64,000 nucleotides of DNA from Cryptomeria japonica (Eukaryota; Streptophyta; Pinopsida; Cupressales; Cupressaceae): the NCBI RefSeq assembly GCF_030272615.1, contig NC_081411.1, positions 39,173,140 to 39,237,139 of the forward strand. Direction: 5' to 3'. A program made the position numbers and the translations under genes. Positions 25,530 to 38,108 of the stretch are shown here, piece after piece. The notes beneath the pieces were generated by a model that was not told where the DNA came from, made no database searches, and saw nothing but the letters and a program-made list of their open reading frames with translations. Position 1 is the first letter of the stretch, and every line of letters starts with the position of its first letter.

Positions 25530-26700
25530 AACTCCCCCTTTGGAATTGATTTCAACCTGTATCACTTCCACTCTGCCCCTTTGACAACAATGGCAAAGGG
25601 ATCAACACACAGAGACAACCAAATAACCTGTATAGTACACCAAAACTTGTCTACTATGAAATTTTGTAGATGCCACTAGACGAACCATTATTAAAATATA
25701 AAAATAAGTACCAATACTACCTACAAAAATTTTTGGAAGTCCCCCTAAGTTCAAGCATGAGGTTCAAGGGCCAAAAAGAACTAGTGTGCTCCCCTTGAAC
25801 CAAAAATCTCTACAGACATCTAAGTGTTGGAAGAGGGTGGAACTACACCCAACTTGTATCTTAGGTATTCAAAGGTGTCCATAGGTAGAGGTTTTGTGAA
25901 AACCTCTGCAACCTGTTCACTTGTCGGAAACTATTCAACTTTTATCTATTTTTTTGCAGCCTTTTCCTTGAGAAAGTGATACTTGATGGCAATATGCTTT
26001 ATCCTAGAGTGCATAACTCGATCCTTGGATATATTTATAGCATTGGAATTATCACACATGATAGGAATGGGCTCTAAAAATGTTACCTTAATATCTTTCA
26101 AGGTCTATTTTATCCATAAAACCTGTGAGCAACATGTGGTAGCAGCTATATACTCTACTTCAGCTATTGACAATGAGATATAGTTTTGCTTCTTATTGTG
26201 CCATGAAATTAATCTGTCACCAAGGAAGAAAGCACCACCACTCATGCTCTTTTTCTCATCTATGCAACCAACCCAATTAGTATCAGTATAGGCTTGTAAA
26301 GTGACATCTCCCTTTCTTGGATACCACAAGCCGTAACTAAGTGTTCCCTACAGATACCTGAATATCCTTCTCACTGCATTAACATGAGATTGCTTTGGAG
26401 CAGATTGAAATATTTAAACCATGCACATTGCTTTCACTATATCAAGTCTTGAAGTTGTAATATACAACATGATTCCAATAATAGAACTATATAAGGTCTG
26501 TTCTACACTAGGTGACACATCCTCTTTGCTTAACTTGCATCCTATGATCATGGGGGTACCAACCGGTTTGTTGTCCTCCATCTAAAATTTCTTCAACATG
26601 TCCCTCGCATACTTGGCCTGTGAGATGAATGTACCCTTCTCCAACTGAGAAATTTACAAACCAAGGAAATATGACATCTCTCCAAGTAAAGACATCTTAA
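25530..26700 (-). mobile_element. Copia B: pol 3' part (RT end, RNase H)
   Basis: Minus-strand fossil of Ty1/Copia pol. An RNase H patch at 26105-26329 shows the family text (ADTNWVG-like, then SMSGGAFFLG). An RT C-terminal patch lies at about 26400-26690, and the Copia C-terminus ('FTKPL'-type) near 25900. The polypurine tract follows at 25530-25541. The 5' part of this element is missing: at about 26690-26700 the text passes abruptly into Copia A. The element is broken, with several breaks. Confidence 0.75.
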
Positions 26701-28463
26701 ACTCAGATTGTGTTTAAGTATAGTTTCTAGCAGCAACAATGTATTTAGCTTTAGCAGTAGATAGATATATAGAATATTGTTTCTTTCTTTCCCATGAAAC
26801 CAACTTCTTCCCAAAAAAAGAAAGATCCACTAGTTGTGCTCTTTGAATCATCTATATCACCTACCCAATCAGCATCAGTATAGGCACATAGCATGAAATC
26901 ATCATTCTTCAGATACCACAACCCATAATCAATAGTTCCAATATCTAAAAATCCTCTTCACCATGATAACATGAGTCTCTTTAGGATCAACTTGAAATCT
27001 TACACAAAGACATACACCATGCATAATATCTAGTTGAGTCTGTGTCAAGTACAACACTCCACCAATCATAGATCTGTACAAGGTTTGATTTACTTTCTGA
27101 GATTCATCTTTCTTAGACAACTTGCATCTAGTCACCGTACAAGTTCCAATGAGTTTAGAATTAGCTAACCCAAATTTCTTCAATAGTTCCTTCACATACT
27201 TAGATTGAGAAATGAAAACACCTTTCTCAGTTTGTGTAATTTGCATTACTAAGAAGAATTTCATCCCACCTATCATAGACATCTCAAAATCCTTTTGCAT
27301 ATCATCAACAAACTTCATACTCAAATCATCATCTCCTCCACAAATAATTTCATCCACAAATACTTCAACAATCAAAATATTATCATTCTTAACTTTAAAG
27401 TATAAGTTACTATCAGCAGTGCCTTTATAAAATTCCAACTTCATCAAATACTTATCTAATCTAGCATACCAGGCTCTAGGGGCTTGCTTCAATCCATAAA
27501 GTGCTTTCTTCAATCTGCATACCATGTCTCCTTCATTTGATAATGAAAATCCTTCCATTTTCTCAATATAGACCTCCTTCTCAAGATCACCATTCGAAAA
27601 GGTTGACTTGACATCCATATGATATACCTTGAAATTATTGTAAGTAGCATATGCAAGCAACAATCTAACAACATCAATTATAGCTATAGGAGAGAAAGTT
27701 TTTTCATAATCAATACCTTCCATCTAAGAGAATCCCTTGCACACCAATATTCCTTTGTTTCTTACCACTTCACCAGCTTCATTTAGTTTATTCTAGAAGA
27801 CCCATTTAGTACCAATCACATTCTTGTCTTTAGGTCTTGGAACAAGATCCCATGTGTTATTCTTCTCAATCAGATTCAATTGTTGCTCCATAGATTTTAT
27901 CCAATTCTCATCCTTACATGCTTCAACAACATTTTTAGGTTCAATCTTAAAAATCAAACATATATCTTCAACAACAAGTCTTCTCCTACTCATTATACCC
28001 TTGTTCTTATCACCAATAATCTAATTCTCAAAATGGTTCAATTTCACATACCTTAGAGTCTTCATATTATTTTGATTCTCAAACCCTTAAAATTATTCAT
28101 CGACAATAGTAATATTTGGATTAACTATCTCTACTAGATTATTCTGCTTTAGGATCTCATTTTGTGCAGGCTTTGAAACAATATCCCGATTATCAATCTC
28201 ATATTTGCATGCTCTAAAATTCTTCCCATAAAATTCATCTACCTTCACATTTTCACTTTCCACTATCTTCTTCAACCTCTTATTGTAACACAGGTAGGCC
28301 TTTCTCATAGTAGAATATTCCAAGAATATTCCTTCATCGCATCTTGCATCAACCTTTCTTATATCCTCATCTCTTTCGACATAACATTTGCTTCTAAAAA
28401 CTCTGAAATATATAACTGTAGGAACATGAGCAAACCATAGCTCATAAGGTGTCTTACTGAAAT

Positions 28464-29650
28464 TGTTAGGTCCAACAATGAAGTCTAATGTACTGAGAGG
28501 GGAGGGGTGAATCAGTATTTCAAAACTTTTCTTCAAAAACAATTTTACTGATAAACATAAATTGTAAACTGCCGATCTCATAATAAGGCTAACACATAAC
28601 TATAGAAATGGCATTCATACACATATAACACAAATATTTTGGTTATGCAGAAACTCTTGGTTAGAGAGAAAAACTGCGATGGGGATGGCACCCACAACTT
28701 CACCACTACAATAATAAAGGTTGCTCGGTTAGAGCTACATGTTAGGCTATTTCTGACAGCTTACCCTGTTAGGAGTATCAAGATCTATAGATCTACCTTG
28801 CTAAAGGATTTTTACAACACTTATACAAAATGTTGCACCTGATTAAAGGCTTTACAATTTATAGACTTTGTTAGAGTCTTTTACCCAGTTAAAGGTTTCT
28901 ATTACAACTCAAATGATTCAATAAAATCTTTACAAGTATCTGCAACTTTACATCTGAAATGTTATAGAAGATTCGATGTGCTCAATATGAAATTACCTTG
29001 CTCATAGCATACCTTAGTAATTGATAAATCAACTTGGTAAACCCTTCTATTTACTCTGTCCCTTAAACTGTTCTCTAAAGACTTACTCGGTGACCTTTGA
29101 ATATCTCTGTCAGTAGCAGCAGTCACAACTCAATGTGTCCTCTTATGATTTTCCCTTTTAACTCTTCTATCACACATGTCTCTCTCCCCTGATTTGATAT
29201 TCAAATCATACTGTATAAATAGATCTCTGGAATGGTGATCTGTTCATGCTTCGATCTTACAAACAAGATTCATCGAATGAATAAACATAGAAAATATTTC
29301 ATTGGATAAACTTCCTTAAAATCATACAAAATCTTGAAATGCAATTTCCTATGTGATAACAGTTAGATCTTCTCGAGTTTTGTAACACGTTTCACATATG
29401 TGTCCAGGTTCATTTAATATGGTAACACATTTCCACTCAGTTCAGACTACTCGGTATACCTTCTTTGCTGCTTGGTAGACATAGAATGTTACTCGGTAGA
29501 CAGCTCGGTGTATACTTAACTCTGTGATTCCTTTCTTCTGTAACCGACTACTTTAGTGCTTACCGACTGAATATTTTGGTAGTATTAACCAACTAGAGTA
29601 TATAGGATGACTTTGTACATAAACTAATGACAACTTAGTAAATAATAACA
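28464..29650 (-). repeat. 3' LTR of element E
   Basis: Begins tgttaggtccaac and ends aataataaca on the plus strand, and aligns with 33450-34615 throughout. It is about 20 bp longer than its partner because of a small length difference near 29460-29510. Confidence 0.9.
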
Positions 29651-29955
29651 ATCTCCCCTTTTGACATTAGTTTGGTATGTTTAACAATACTCCTTTCAAA
29701 GTCATAACCCAAAATCTATGTACTTACAAAATTTTACTAAAATGACAGTATATACAATTGTCAATAAATAGTAACATACTCAAATATATAAATTCCCCTT
29801 ATCAAATACTCTGCATAACTTAATTGCATGCTCCTATGACCAATACTTGGTGATCACTTCTCTGTGTTCTATGCTCCCCCTATCAAATACTATGTTCTAT
29901 TCGATACACTCCCTCTTATACTCGGTACACTCCCCCTTTTTGACAAACATCAAAA

Positions 29956-31531
29956 CTAGCTACCATTAGGTGGGGGCAACTGGCCAAAAATAGATTTATA
30001 CTTTGTTCTGGCGTTAGTGAGAGCAGTGGAGAGTGCATCCTTGACACTATCCATTAGAGAATTCTGAGCTGTAATATCAACTAAGAGTGAGATCAGACCA
30101 TCTAATGTGCTTCCCTCAGCTTGAGTGGAAAGATGAGTAGCTTGGTTGATCTGCTCTTGGACTGATGACATATGGGGAATAAATAAAGTTTGAAGAGTCA
30201 TGATATCCATCCTGATTTTGTGCTCTTCATTCTGAAGTTTAAACTGTTGAGCCATAAGAGTTTGCAGCTTGGTATAGAAATTCTATAACAATGGCTTTCT
30301 GCAGTTCTTCAATCATTTTGGCAGTAAGCTATTTGTCCTTTAACTTGCTAAGGTATTCTAATGCGTCTACTCCTGATGCTTCTAATTTAGTGAGTAGTTC
30401 ATCCAGTTGGATATGGATGGTAGCATCTTTATTCACGGTAGCTTCAGGTAGCATGTCTATCAATAATGCTTTAACCTTTTGAAGTACTCGGTTCTTCTTT
30501 TGAATAGCCATTTGTCTTTCTTGTTCTGTTTTGGCTTTGCATAGTTCTTTGAATTCAATAAGTGCTTGCCCTTTCAATTTTGAAATGTCAACATTTGGTA
30601 ACACAATAGGTTTTGACAGATCTACCTTGAAACTATGCTTCTTCACTTTCTTGTCTTTGGATGATGAGGCTTTCACTGGTTGAACGAGAACTATGGCTTT
30701 GGAGGCTTTTTCATCCACTATGGGTTGCTCGGTAGAGGCAACACTTTTGTCGGTTCCCTTAGCCTCTAATGTGTTCCTTAGTGATTTCATGCTTGGGGTC
30801 TCAGTGGCAACAATTTCAGTGCTTGCAGGAGCTTGAGAAGTCTGTTCCTCGGTGGCTTGAGAAGTAGATTCTCCTTTTGTAGAATGTTGACCCTCTTGGC
30901 CTTGATCAGTGTCTTGAGGTTTCTCGGTTGAGACTTGCTGAGTTACTGGAGGATAGGACTTGACTTATTCCAAAACTGATTCACTTGATACCAGTTTGGC
31001 ATAGGCATTTCCTTCAATCATCTCTTGTTCCTGTGCCTCAGTGTCCATGACTTCGGTTAAAGTTATTAATTCCTTCTGTGGAATCATTTTTTGTGCATGG
31101 GCATGGTCGAATATAGGGTAACCGGTTATTATGTGGATGATCTCCTTAGTGATTTTGAACGGTTGCTCCTCTAACCACATAAAGTCATCATGAACTCTGC
31201 TCAAAATAAATTTAACCCATTGGGGTTTGAAAACTCAAGGGTAGGTTAGGGCTTCGGTCAATCCTTTGACTTTAATATGCTCATACTTCCTATCTAGGAT
31301 ACCATCAGTGCATAACTCATCGTACATGTCCTTGATCTCGGTATGACCTAGTTCTTCAACACGACACTTAGTGTAAAATCTGACATCTTCAACCAATAGA
31401 ACCCTATCCAGAATAAGAGAAAATGTAGTTTTATCGTCAAGTTCAGTTGCTACCTTATGAGGTAAGGAATACTTTAGTGATGACTTCTCAATGGTCTTAA
31501 CTACAACAAGATTCTGCAACTTAGGATCCAT
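29956..31531 (-). other. Accessory coding block of element E, function unknown
   Basis: Several open stretches on the minus strand (31235-31531, 30965-31204, 30329-30790, 29956-30255) follow one another between the knuckle array and the 3' LTR. The first, starting MDPKLQNL, and the second look globular. The third is Lys/Glu/Ser-rich and the last is polar and helix-rich. None resembles gag, protease, integrase, RT or RNase H. The roughly 270 bp upstream of the first start (31532-31800) reads like a leader. A similar arrangement exists in element D. It is a fossil: the block is broken in several places. What it did is not known to me. Confidence 0.55.
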
Positions 31532-32189
31532 TTCAAACTTGGATTTCTACTAACAAAAGAGCTTAGGGTTTTAACTAACCAGAAAATGCTTTTGACTTAG
31601 TAAATATAATGCAGATGTTCACAACTGATATAGACCAATGAACTTGCTTGAAAATGCGTTAGAGTTTGTTGTGTAAATACCTTGTAATTCACACGGGAAA
31701 TGTTTGATCATCTTTGAATCGCTTAGCTCTGCACTCTGAAAACTGGTGAGTGTAAAATGACCGTGCAAAACACTTTAAGTACACATTTTACCTTATCGGG
31801 CTTTGTGCATTTAGTAAGAAAGCATTAAGTGCACTCGGTTCCACTAAACCGATTAACTTCACTTTTACTCTTTTACCGACTAGACAGGCTTCCTATATTT
31901 ACCGACTCCTCTACTACTTCATAAGACTAGATAGGATTTCAAACTTGCTAATGCATCTAAGCTATGCAGATGTTGAAATTAAGTATATGATAAAATAGGA
32001 AGTGTTAAGATATAATCCTTGAGAGAAAGTAGTCCCTTTATAACTTTACTGACTAATTCGAGGTAGATGCACCTAACTTGGTAGGTAAGATGCTTTCTTC
32101 ATTAGTTGACACATTTTCTTTCTTTTTCCAAAATTTCTGAAATGTGCTTCTTATCTCCTCAGTATCTCCTCTGGGTTGATCTCTACAAT

Positions 32190-33420
32190 CTTTAGCCAAG
32201 TGTCCAACTTTGTGACAATGAAAACATGCCATTCCGGGATTTCTCCATGATCTTCAGTTGTTCATTCCAAACCTTATCATGCAGTTGGCACTTATATGAC
32301 CATATCTTCCATAGCATTCACACCATATCCCTGTATTGTAATCGCATGGTACTGCAGTATACTGTCGGTTAAGATCTATGTGAGTTCGGTAGCTTCTAGT
32401 ATTTGCTCAGTGTGAAGACCTTATATAGTTTTTCTGCTTAAACCAACACTTCTCGGTACTGTGACCATATCTATTGCAGTTTTTGCAAAACCCCTTGAAC
32501 TTTTCCTTCTGAGAATTGCTAGCATACTTTGTCCTACATTGTTTAGATGTGTGACCATACTTATTGCAATTGTAACAATAGCCATCAGACCTAGTGACAT
32601 TCGGTTGCTTACCTTTTCTGATCCAGCAAATGTTGGCAATATGACCTTGTTTTCCACAATAGTTGCAAGTAGGCTTCTTTCCTTTGATGTTCTCCTTATT
32701 TCTAGCTTGCTTCGATGATTCCCCTTTCTTGGTAGAGTTTTTTTCTTTGTAACCGAGTCCTGCATCTTTGTTGGGTCTTTTAATATTTAGTTACTCGTCC
32801 AACATCCCTGATGCTTCATAAATTTTCTTCAGTGTTTCTTTTGACTTCTTTCCTGCTTCAAGTTCATCGGTCAATCTTGATACTTCAAGTTTCAATGCTT
32901 GGTTCTCATTTTCTTTTAGATTTGCTTCATGATGTGCATAACCCAATTGATCAGACAGATTACTTTGAATTCCAGTCATCCTTGTGATTTCATCATTCTT
33001 TTCAGATACCAATGCTTCTAGCTGTTGTTTTTCTCTTTCTATATCCTTTATGTTATGATCAGCTGTTCTCAATGCATCAAGATTTTCAGTCATCTGTGTG
33101 CTGAAATGCTCATGTTCTCTTCTCATTGCTTTCAGCTATTCATTCAGTGCTTTTGTCTTTTCTCTCAGTTCTCCAATCATTTCTTCAGTCTCTTCTGATA
33201 TACTGTTCTCAAATGATGTCTCAATTTGTTCCACCAACTCTTGTGAGTCCTATAAATCATCAGACAACCTTCTTCTGACTTTCAGTGATCTTTGTATTTG
33301 TCTCTGCATATCTGCAATCACTTGATTAACATGATCCAATTCTTCTTGAAGATTCACTATTCTCCTAGATTGTTTGAAGCCTTCCATTGATAAGATCTTT
33401 CTCTTAAGGCTGTTAAACCC
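32190..33420 (-). other. Coiled-coil plus five CCHC zinc-knuckle block of element E
   Basis: On the minus strand, 33420 down to about 32790 codes for a heptad-like, Glu/Lys/Leu-rich text (open at 33250-33567 and 32791-33126) typical of a long coiled coil. From about 32670 down to 32200, five C-x2-C-x4-H-x4-C or near-identical knuckles can be read at about 32629-32670, 32541-32582, 32446-32490, 32290-32340 and 32200-32240, in more than one frame because the copy is broken. Retroviral-type nucleocapsid usually has one or two knuckles, so five is unusual. The block sits where gag belongs and probably bound the element's RNA. Confidence 0.7.
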
Positions 33421-33449
33421 TTTTTCAAGAGTAAAGCTCTGATACCAAT

Positions 33450-34615
33450 TGTTAGGTCCAACAATGAAGGCTAATGTACTGAGAGGGGAGGGGTAAATCA
33501 ATACTTCAAAACTTTTCTTCAAAAACAATTTTATTGATAAACATAAATTGTAAATTGTTGATCTCATAATAAAGCTAACACATAACTATAGAAATGACAT
33601 TCATACACATATAACACAAATATTTTGGTTACACAGAAACTCTTGGTTAGAGAGAAAAACTGCGGTGGGGATGGCACCCACAACTTCACTACTGCAATAA
33701 TAAAGGTTTCTCGGTTAGAGCTACATGTTTAGCTATTTCTGATAGCTTACCCTATTAGGAGTATCAAGATCTATAGATCTACCTTGCTAAAGGATTTTTA
33801 CAACACTTATACAAAATGCTGCACCTGATTAAAGGCTTTACAATTTATAGACTTTGTTAGAATCTTTTACCCTGTTAAAGGTTTCTATTACAACTCAAAT
33901 GATTCAATAAAATCTTTACAAGTATCTGCAACTTTACATCTAAAATGTTATAGCAGATTCTATGTGCTCAATATGAAATTACCTTGATCATAGCATACCT
34001 CGGTAATTGATAAATCAACTTGGTAAAACCTTTTGTTTACTCTGTCCCTTAAACTGTTCTTTGAAGACTTGCTCGGTGACCTCTGAATATCTCTGTCAGT
34101 AGCAGCAGTCACAACTCAATGTGTCCTCTTATGATTTTCCCTTTTAACTCTTCTATCACACATGTCTCTCTCCCCTGATTTGATATTCAAATCATACTGT
34201 ATAAATAGATCTCTAGAACGGTGATCTGTTCATGCTTCGATCTTACAAACAAGATTCATCGAATGAATAAACATAGAAAATATTTCATTGGATAAACTTC
34301 CTCAAAATCATACAAAATCTTGAAATGCAATTTCCTATGTGATAATGGTTAGATCTTCTCGAGTTTTGTAACACGTTTCACATATGTGTCCAGGTTCATT
34401 GAATCTGGTAACACGTTTCCACTTGGTTCAGACTACTCGGTATACCTTCTTTGTTGCTCGGTAGATAGCTTGGTGTATACTTAACTCTATGATTCCTTTC
34501 TTCTGTAACCAACTACTTTAGTGCTTACCGACTGAATATTTCAGTAGTATTAACCAACTAGAGTATATAGGATGACTTTGGACATAAACTAATGACAACT
34601 TAGTAAATAATAATA
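33450..34615 (-). repeat. 5' LTR of element E
   Basis: Begins tgttaggtccaac directly after the primer-binding-site complement and ends ...aataataata, followed by the target duplication gaaat (34616-34620). Confidence 0.9.
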
Positions 34616-36785
34616 GAAATCACCTTTTATATGCTCTCGGTTGAATGTGTAAACAACAATGCTAATAGCTTCTATCCAAAAGGTTTGCACAACATTTCCT
34701 TCAATCAACATCGTTCTAGCAACATCCAAGATTGTTCTATTTTTCCTTTCAATAACTCTATTCTATTGAGGGGTTATAAGAGAAGATAATTGTCTTCTAA
34801 TTCCATTCCTCTCACAAAATGTATCAAAATCAAAGGACATGAATTCTCCTCCTCTGTTATATCTCGTACACTTCAGCTTCAACCCTATCTGAGTCTCCAC
34901 TATTTCTTTGAATATCTTTAATATCTTCAATGCTTTTGATTTCTCCCTTAGAAAGGTCACCCACATCATTCTAGAGTAGTCATCATCAACAACATAAAAT
35001 ACCTATCACCATACATGCTTCTCACTCTTGTAGGACCACACAAGTCAATATGCACAAGATTTAAAAGTCCATTAGATGTATACAACTTACTTTTAAATGA
35101 TGTTCTTTTTTGCTTTCCCAACTGACGTTCTTTACATATTGGATTAGAAGGCTTCACAATCTTATGCATATCTCTAACATCTTGAGTATAACTTATCCTT
35201 ATAATGCAGTCAAAATTAACATGACACATCCTCCTATGCCACAACCAAATTTCATCTATCTGAGAAATCAAACATTTTTTATCATGAGCATTCAAGTGAA
35301 AGATATTGCCTTTAGTCTTAGTCACTGTTATAATCTATATACCAGAGGCATTCAGAATCTTCCATTTACCATTCTTGAATTGTAAATCATATCCCTTGTC
35401 AACCATCTATCCACCACCCAAATGATTATGCTTTAAACCTTCAACATATAAGACATCATCAGTATTATGCTTACCATCAATAAATATAGAACCTCTACCA
35501 CAAACTACACAAGCTTTATCATCTCAAAATTTCACTATACCACCATCATACCTTTCCATATTCATAAATGTACGTTTATCACCTGTCATATGATGTGAAC
35601 AACCACTATCAATTGCCCATTCATCTTTCTCTTCAATCTTAGTTGCCTAAGTTTTATCCTCAACAATACAACATGTAGGATTCACTGGTACTAGAACATC
35701 TTCCTTTATAGCAATAAATATAAATTCATCTCCAGAATTCCCACTGTTTGATTCTTCATCTATCACACCTTCATCAGCAATATAATAGAATCTCTTCTGA
35801 TTTTTGTACTTTTGGTAGGGGTTGTAGGACTTATCATACTTTTCATGCTTCTCATATTTATCATGGTTATCAAATCTATCATATCTTTCATGCTTATCAT
35901 ACCTAGACATTATTTTAGGGCACCTAGAAGAAAAATATCCTATCTTATTACAAGAGAAACATTTCAAAGGTAACTTTCCATCATACTTACTAGTTCAAGT
36001 GCTTCATGCTCATCCAACTTTGTCTCCTTCTCTTCCATCTCTCTCAGCTCTCTTTCATATCTTGAAACCCTAGATGAACTTTCTCCCGAATCATACAACT
36101 ACTTCCTAGATATAGAAGCTTTAAATGTTGTCTCATATTTACAATGTGATTCTTCAAATTCACTCAACTCAAATGGAGCTAGCTTACCAAACAACATATC
36201 TCTAGTCATGGTAGTCATGCTCTAAATATCATCAATAGCAACAACTTTATCTTTATAAGAAGAAGGAAAGGATCTCAACACCTTAGCAACAATCTCATCT
36301 TCCTCAAGATTTCCACTAACACATTTGATGTTCATAACAAGTTCATTCACTTTAGTCATAAAGGATGATGCATTCTCATACTTTCCCTTTGAACTCTACA
36401 ACTTAGAAAATTTAACTTGTGCATCTCCTTCATACAAGACCTGTAGCTTTTTCCATATCTCATGTGCAGTCTTAAGTCCCATAACATTAGTCATCTCTAA
36501 ATCGGTCAAGGCACTCAGCAATTCATCCTTATCCCTTATGTCACTTTTATCTTCCTTGATTTCATTAGCAGTAGCCAATCCATTCAGAGGAACATTGCAG
36601 ACATTCTTTGTAATCATCTAATAATCTTCTCCAAGACACTTCAGATGAACTTCCATCTGGTCCTTCCATATAATATAATTATTTCCATTAAATCTAGGAC
36701 TCTCCTTCTTGAACAGATAAGTTTCCATCCCAGATCTCCTCAAGTGGTTAGGTTTCTTCTGAAAGATCTAGCTCTGATACCACTT

Positions 36786-38108
36786 GTTAGCAACAATAAG
36801 GAAGGAAAATTGAGAGGAAGGGAGTGAATCATTTTTCACTGGATTAAGCACAATCATAGTTCTAATCAACTATAGCAAAGACAAAAAATAACAATAATAA
36901 CATAAACACACATAACATCAAAATTTTTGATGTGGAAAACCCGATTAAGGAAAAAAACCACAGTGGGAATCTACCCACAATGAGATGATACTCAGTATTA
37001 GTATGTGTAAAATTTACAATAGGGAATGCACATGCATTCAAGCACACTGCCTAGATCTCACTAATGAAATTATAATGACCCTGAAGGCTACAAACCTCAG
37101 GTAAGGTTCACTACCTTACAAAGATGATCAGACTACAATCCAACAAAGATGAACTAGAAAAATAACATCTACTATTGCTTGATGATAGTTCCGGTTAAGC
37201 TCATATGTTTTCCCTTCACCAAAATCTACTCAATATGCCACAACGAAAGATAAATTCACTTGATCACACATACACCACTCTCTGATAATGCAAATTCAAC
37301 AACTACACCTCACTGAACCTCCAATTACATGAATATTACACCCATTTATACAAATCGTCAACCTTTATTGCAAGGTCTACCAAACCATTAACACCTAATT
37401 ACAAAATTACATCACATGATCAACCACTAGACCAATACAATGTCATAAAAAATATAGCATGGACCTAAATAAACCCCTCAGACATGCACCGCTATTGGAA
37501 ATCTTGCCAAGTTCAACCACAACACTATACATCACCAAAAATATTACATAACACGAAGAGTATCATTGGACCTATAAGATAATCAGGAACACTCACAATG
37601 ATCAATTCACACCATCAAAACAAATAGGAAATGATTAGTAAACACCAACAATCATGTTAGAACCATCCACAATAGCTACACCAACACCACTTATTCAAAT
37701 CTTCATCGATCAACATGCTAACACTCATGAACACTTAACAGTAGCAACTTAGAGAAGAAAGATAGCTTACAAAGCATCAAATCACAAACCATATGAAACG
37801 AAGATACAAACAAACATCCCAAACATTCTCCCAAATACATAATATAGGATATGATCATATCGGAGCACAATGGATCAAACACCAGAACACTCTAATATTG
37901 AATACTGAAAACCATTCTCCATTCTAGAATCATCAACTTGATGAAATCATCACATTGCATCATGGAATCAATAAAGAATTAAGTGTCTCTAGTTGATTAA
38001 GCATAGAAAATAAATAAACCAACCAGATCAACTCACTAACATCACTGGATCACCAAAATATTTCTTTGCAACACCAAAATAGGGGAATATGTTGACATTA
38101 AGACAACA
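36786..38108 (-). repeat. 5' LTR of Copia A
   Basis: The left edge, tgttagcaacaataagg, directly follows the complement of the Met primer-binding site. The right edge is less certain and is set at 'aagacaaca' (38108). The segment 'ccacagtggg...' and 'gatgtggaaaaccc' (about 36930-36980, complement) is shared with the LTR of element D, so A and D belong to related families lying head to head. Confidence 0.65.

Larger units (their letters stand above)
28464..34615 (-). mobile_element. Element E: non-autonomous LTR retrotransposon nested in Copia A
   Basis: LTRs at 28464-29650 and 33450-34615 (about 1.17-1.19 kb) are direct repeats, with identical flanks gaaat at 28459-28463 and 34616-34620: a clean 5-bp target duplication inside Copia A integrase. 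Minus-strand order is PBS complement 'ctctgatacca' (33437-33447), a coiled-coil block, an array of CCHC knuckles, a second unrelated coding block, and a polypurine tract complement (atctccccttt, 29651 onward). No protease, integrase, RT or RNase H is seen in the 3.8-kb interior, so it would have depended on a partner element. The ends look whole and the coding parts are broken. The LTRs differ at 12 sites (11 transitions) in the first ~193 bp; at slow conifer rates this suggests some 10-40 million years. Confidence 0.88.
26701..38108 (-). mobile_element. Copia A: gag, integrase, RT remains, interrupted by element E
   Basis: Minus-strand Ty1/Copia fossil read from high to low coordinates: 5' LTR (36786 to about 38108); primer-binding site for initiator Met complemented at 36770-36783; gag patch 36396-36617; CCHC knuckle patch 35647-35967 (CFSCNKIGYFSSRC); GAG-pre-integrase and integrase patches 34763-35325; then element E (28464-34615 plus one copy of the target duplication); more integrase at 28093-28463; RT at 26929-27993 with a clear LKKALYGLKQAPRAWY motif and the catalytic stretch rendered 'FVDEI'; the start of RNase H near 26820. 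It lacks its own 3' LTR and ends at the join with Copia B. It is broken, with many breaks. Old, because a decayed element sits inside it. Confidence 0.85.

Noticed and set aside
32461-33325. Plus-strand frames across the knuckle and coiled-coil block of element E
   Set aside because: They are shadows of the minus-strand coding text, with Ser/Ile/Leu-rich reverse-complement composition.
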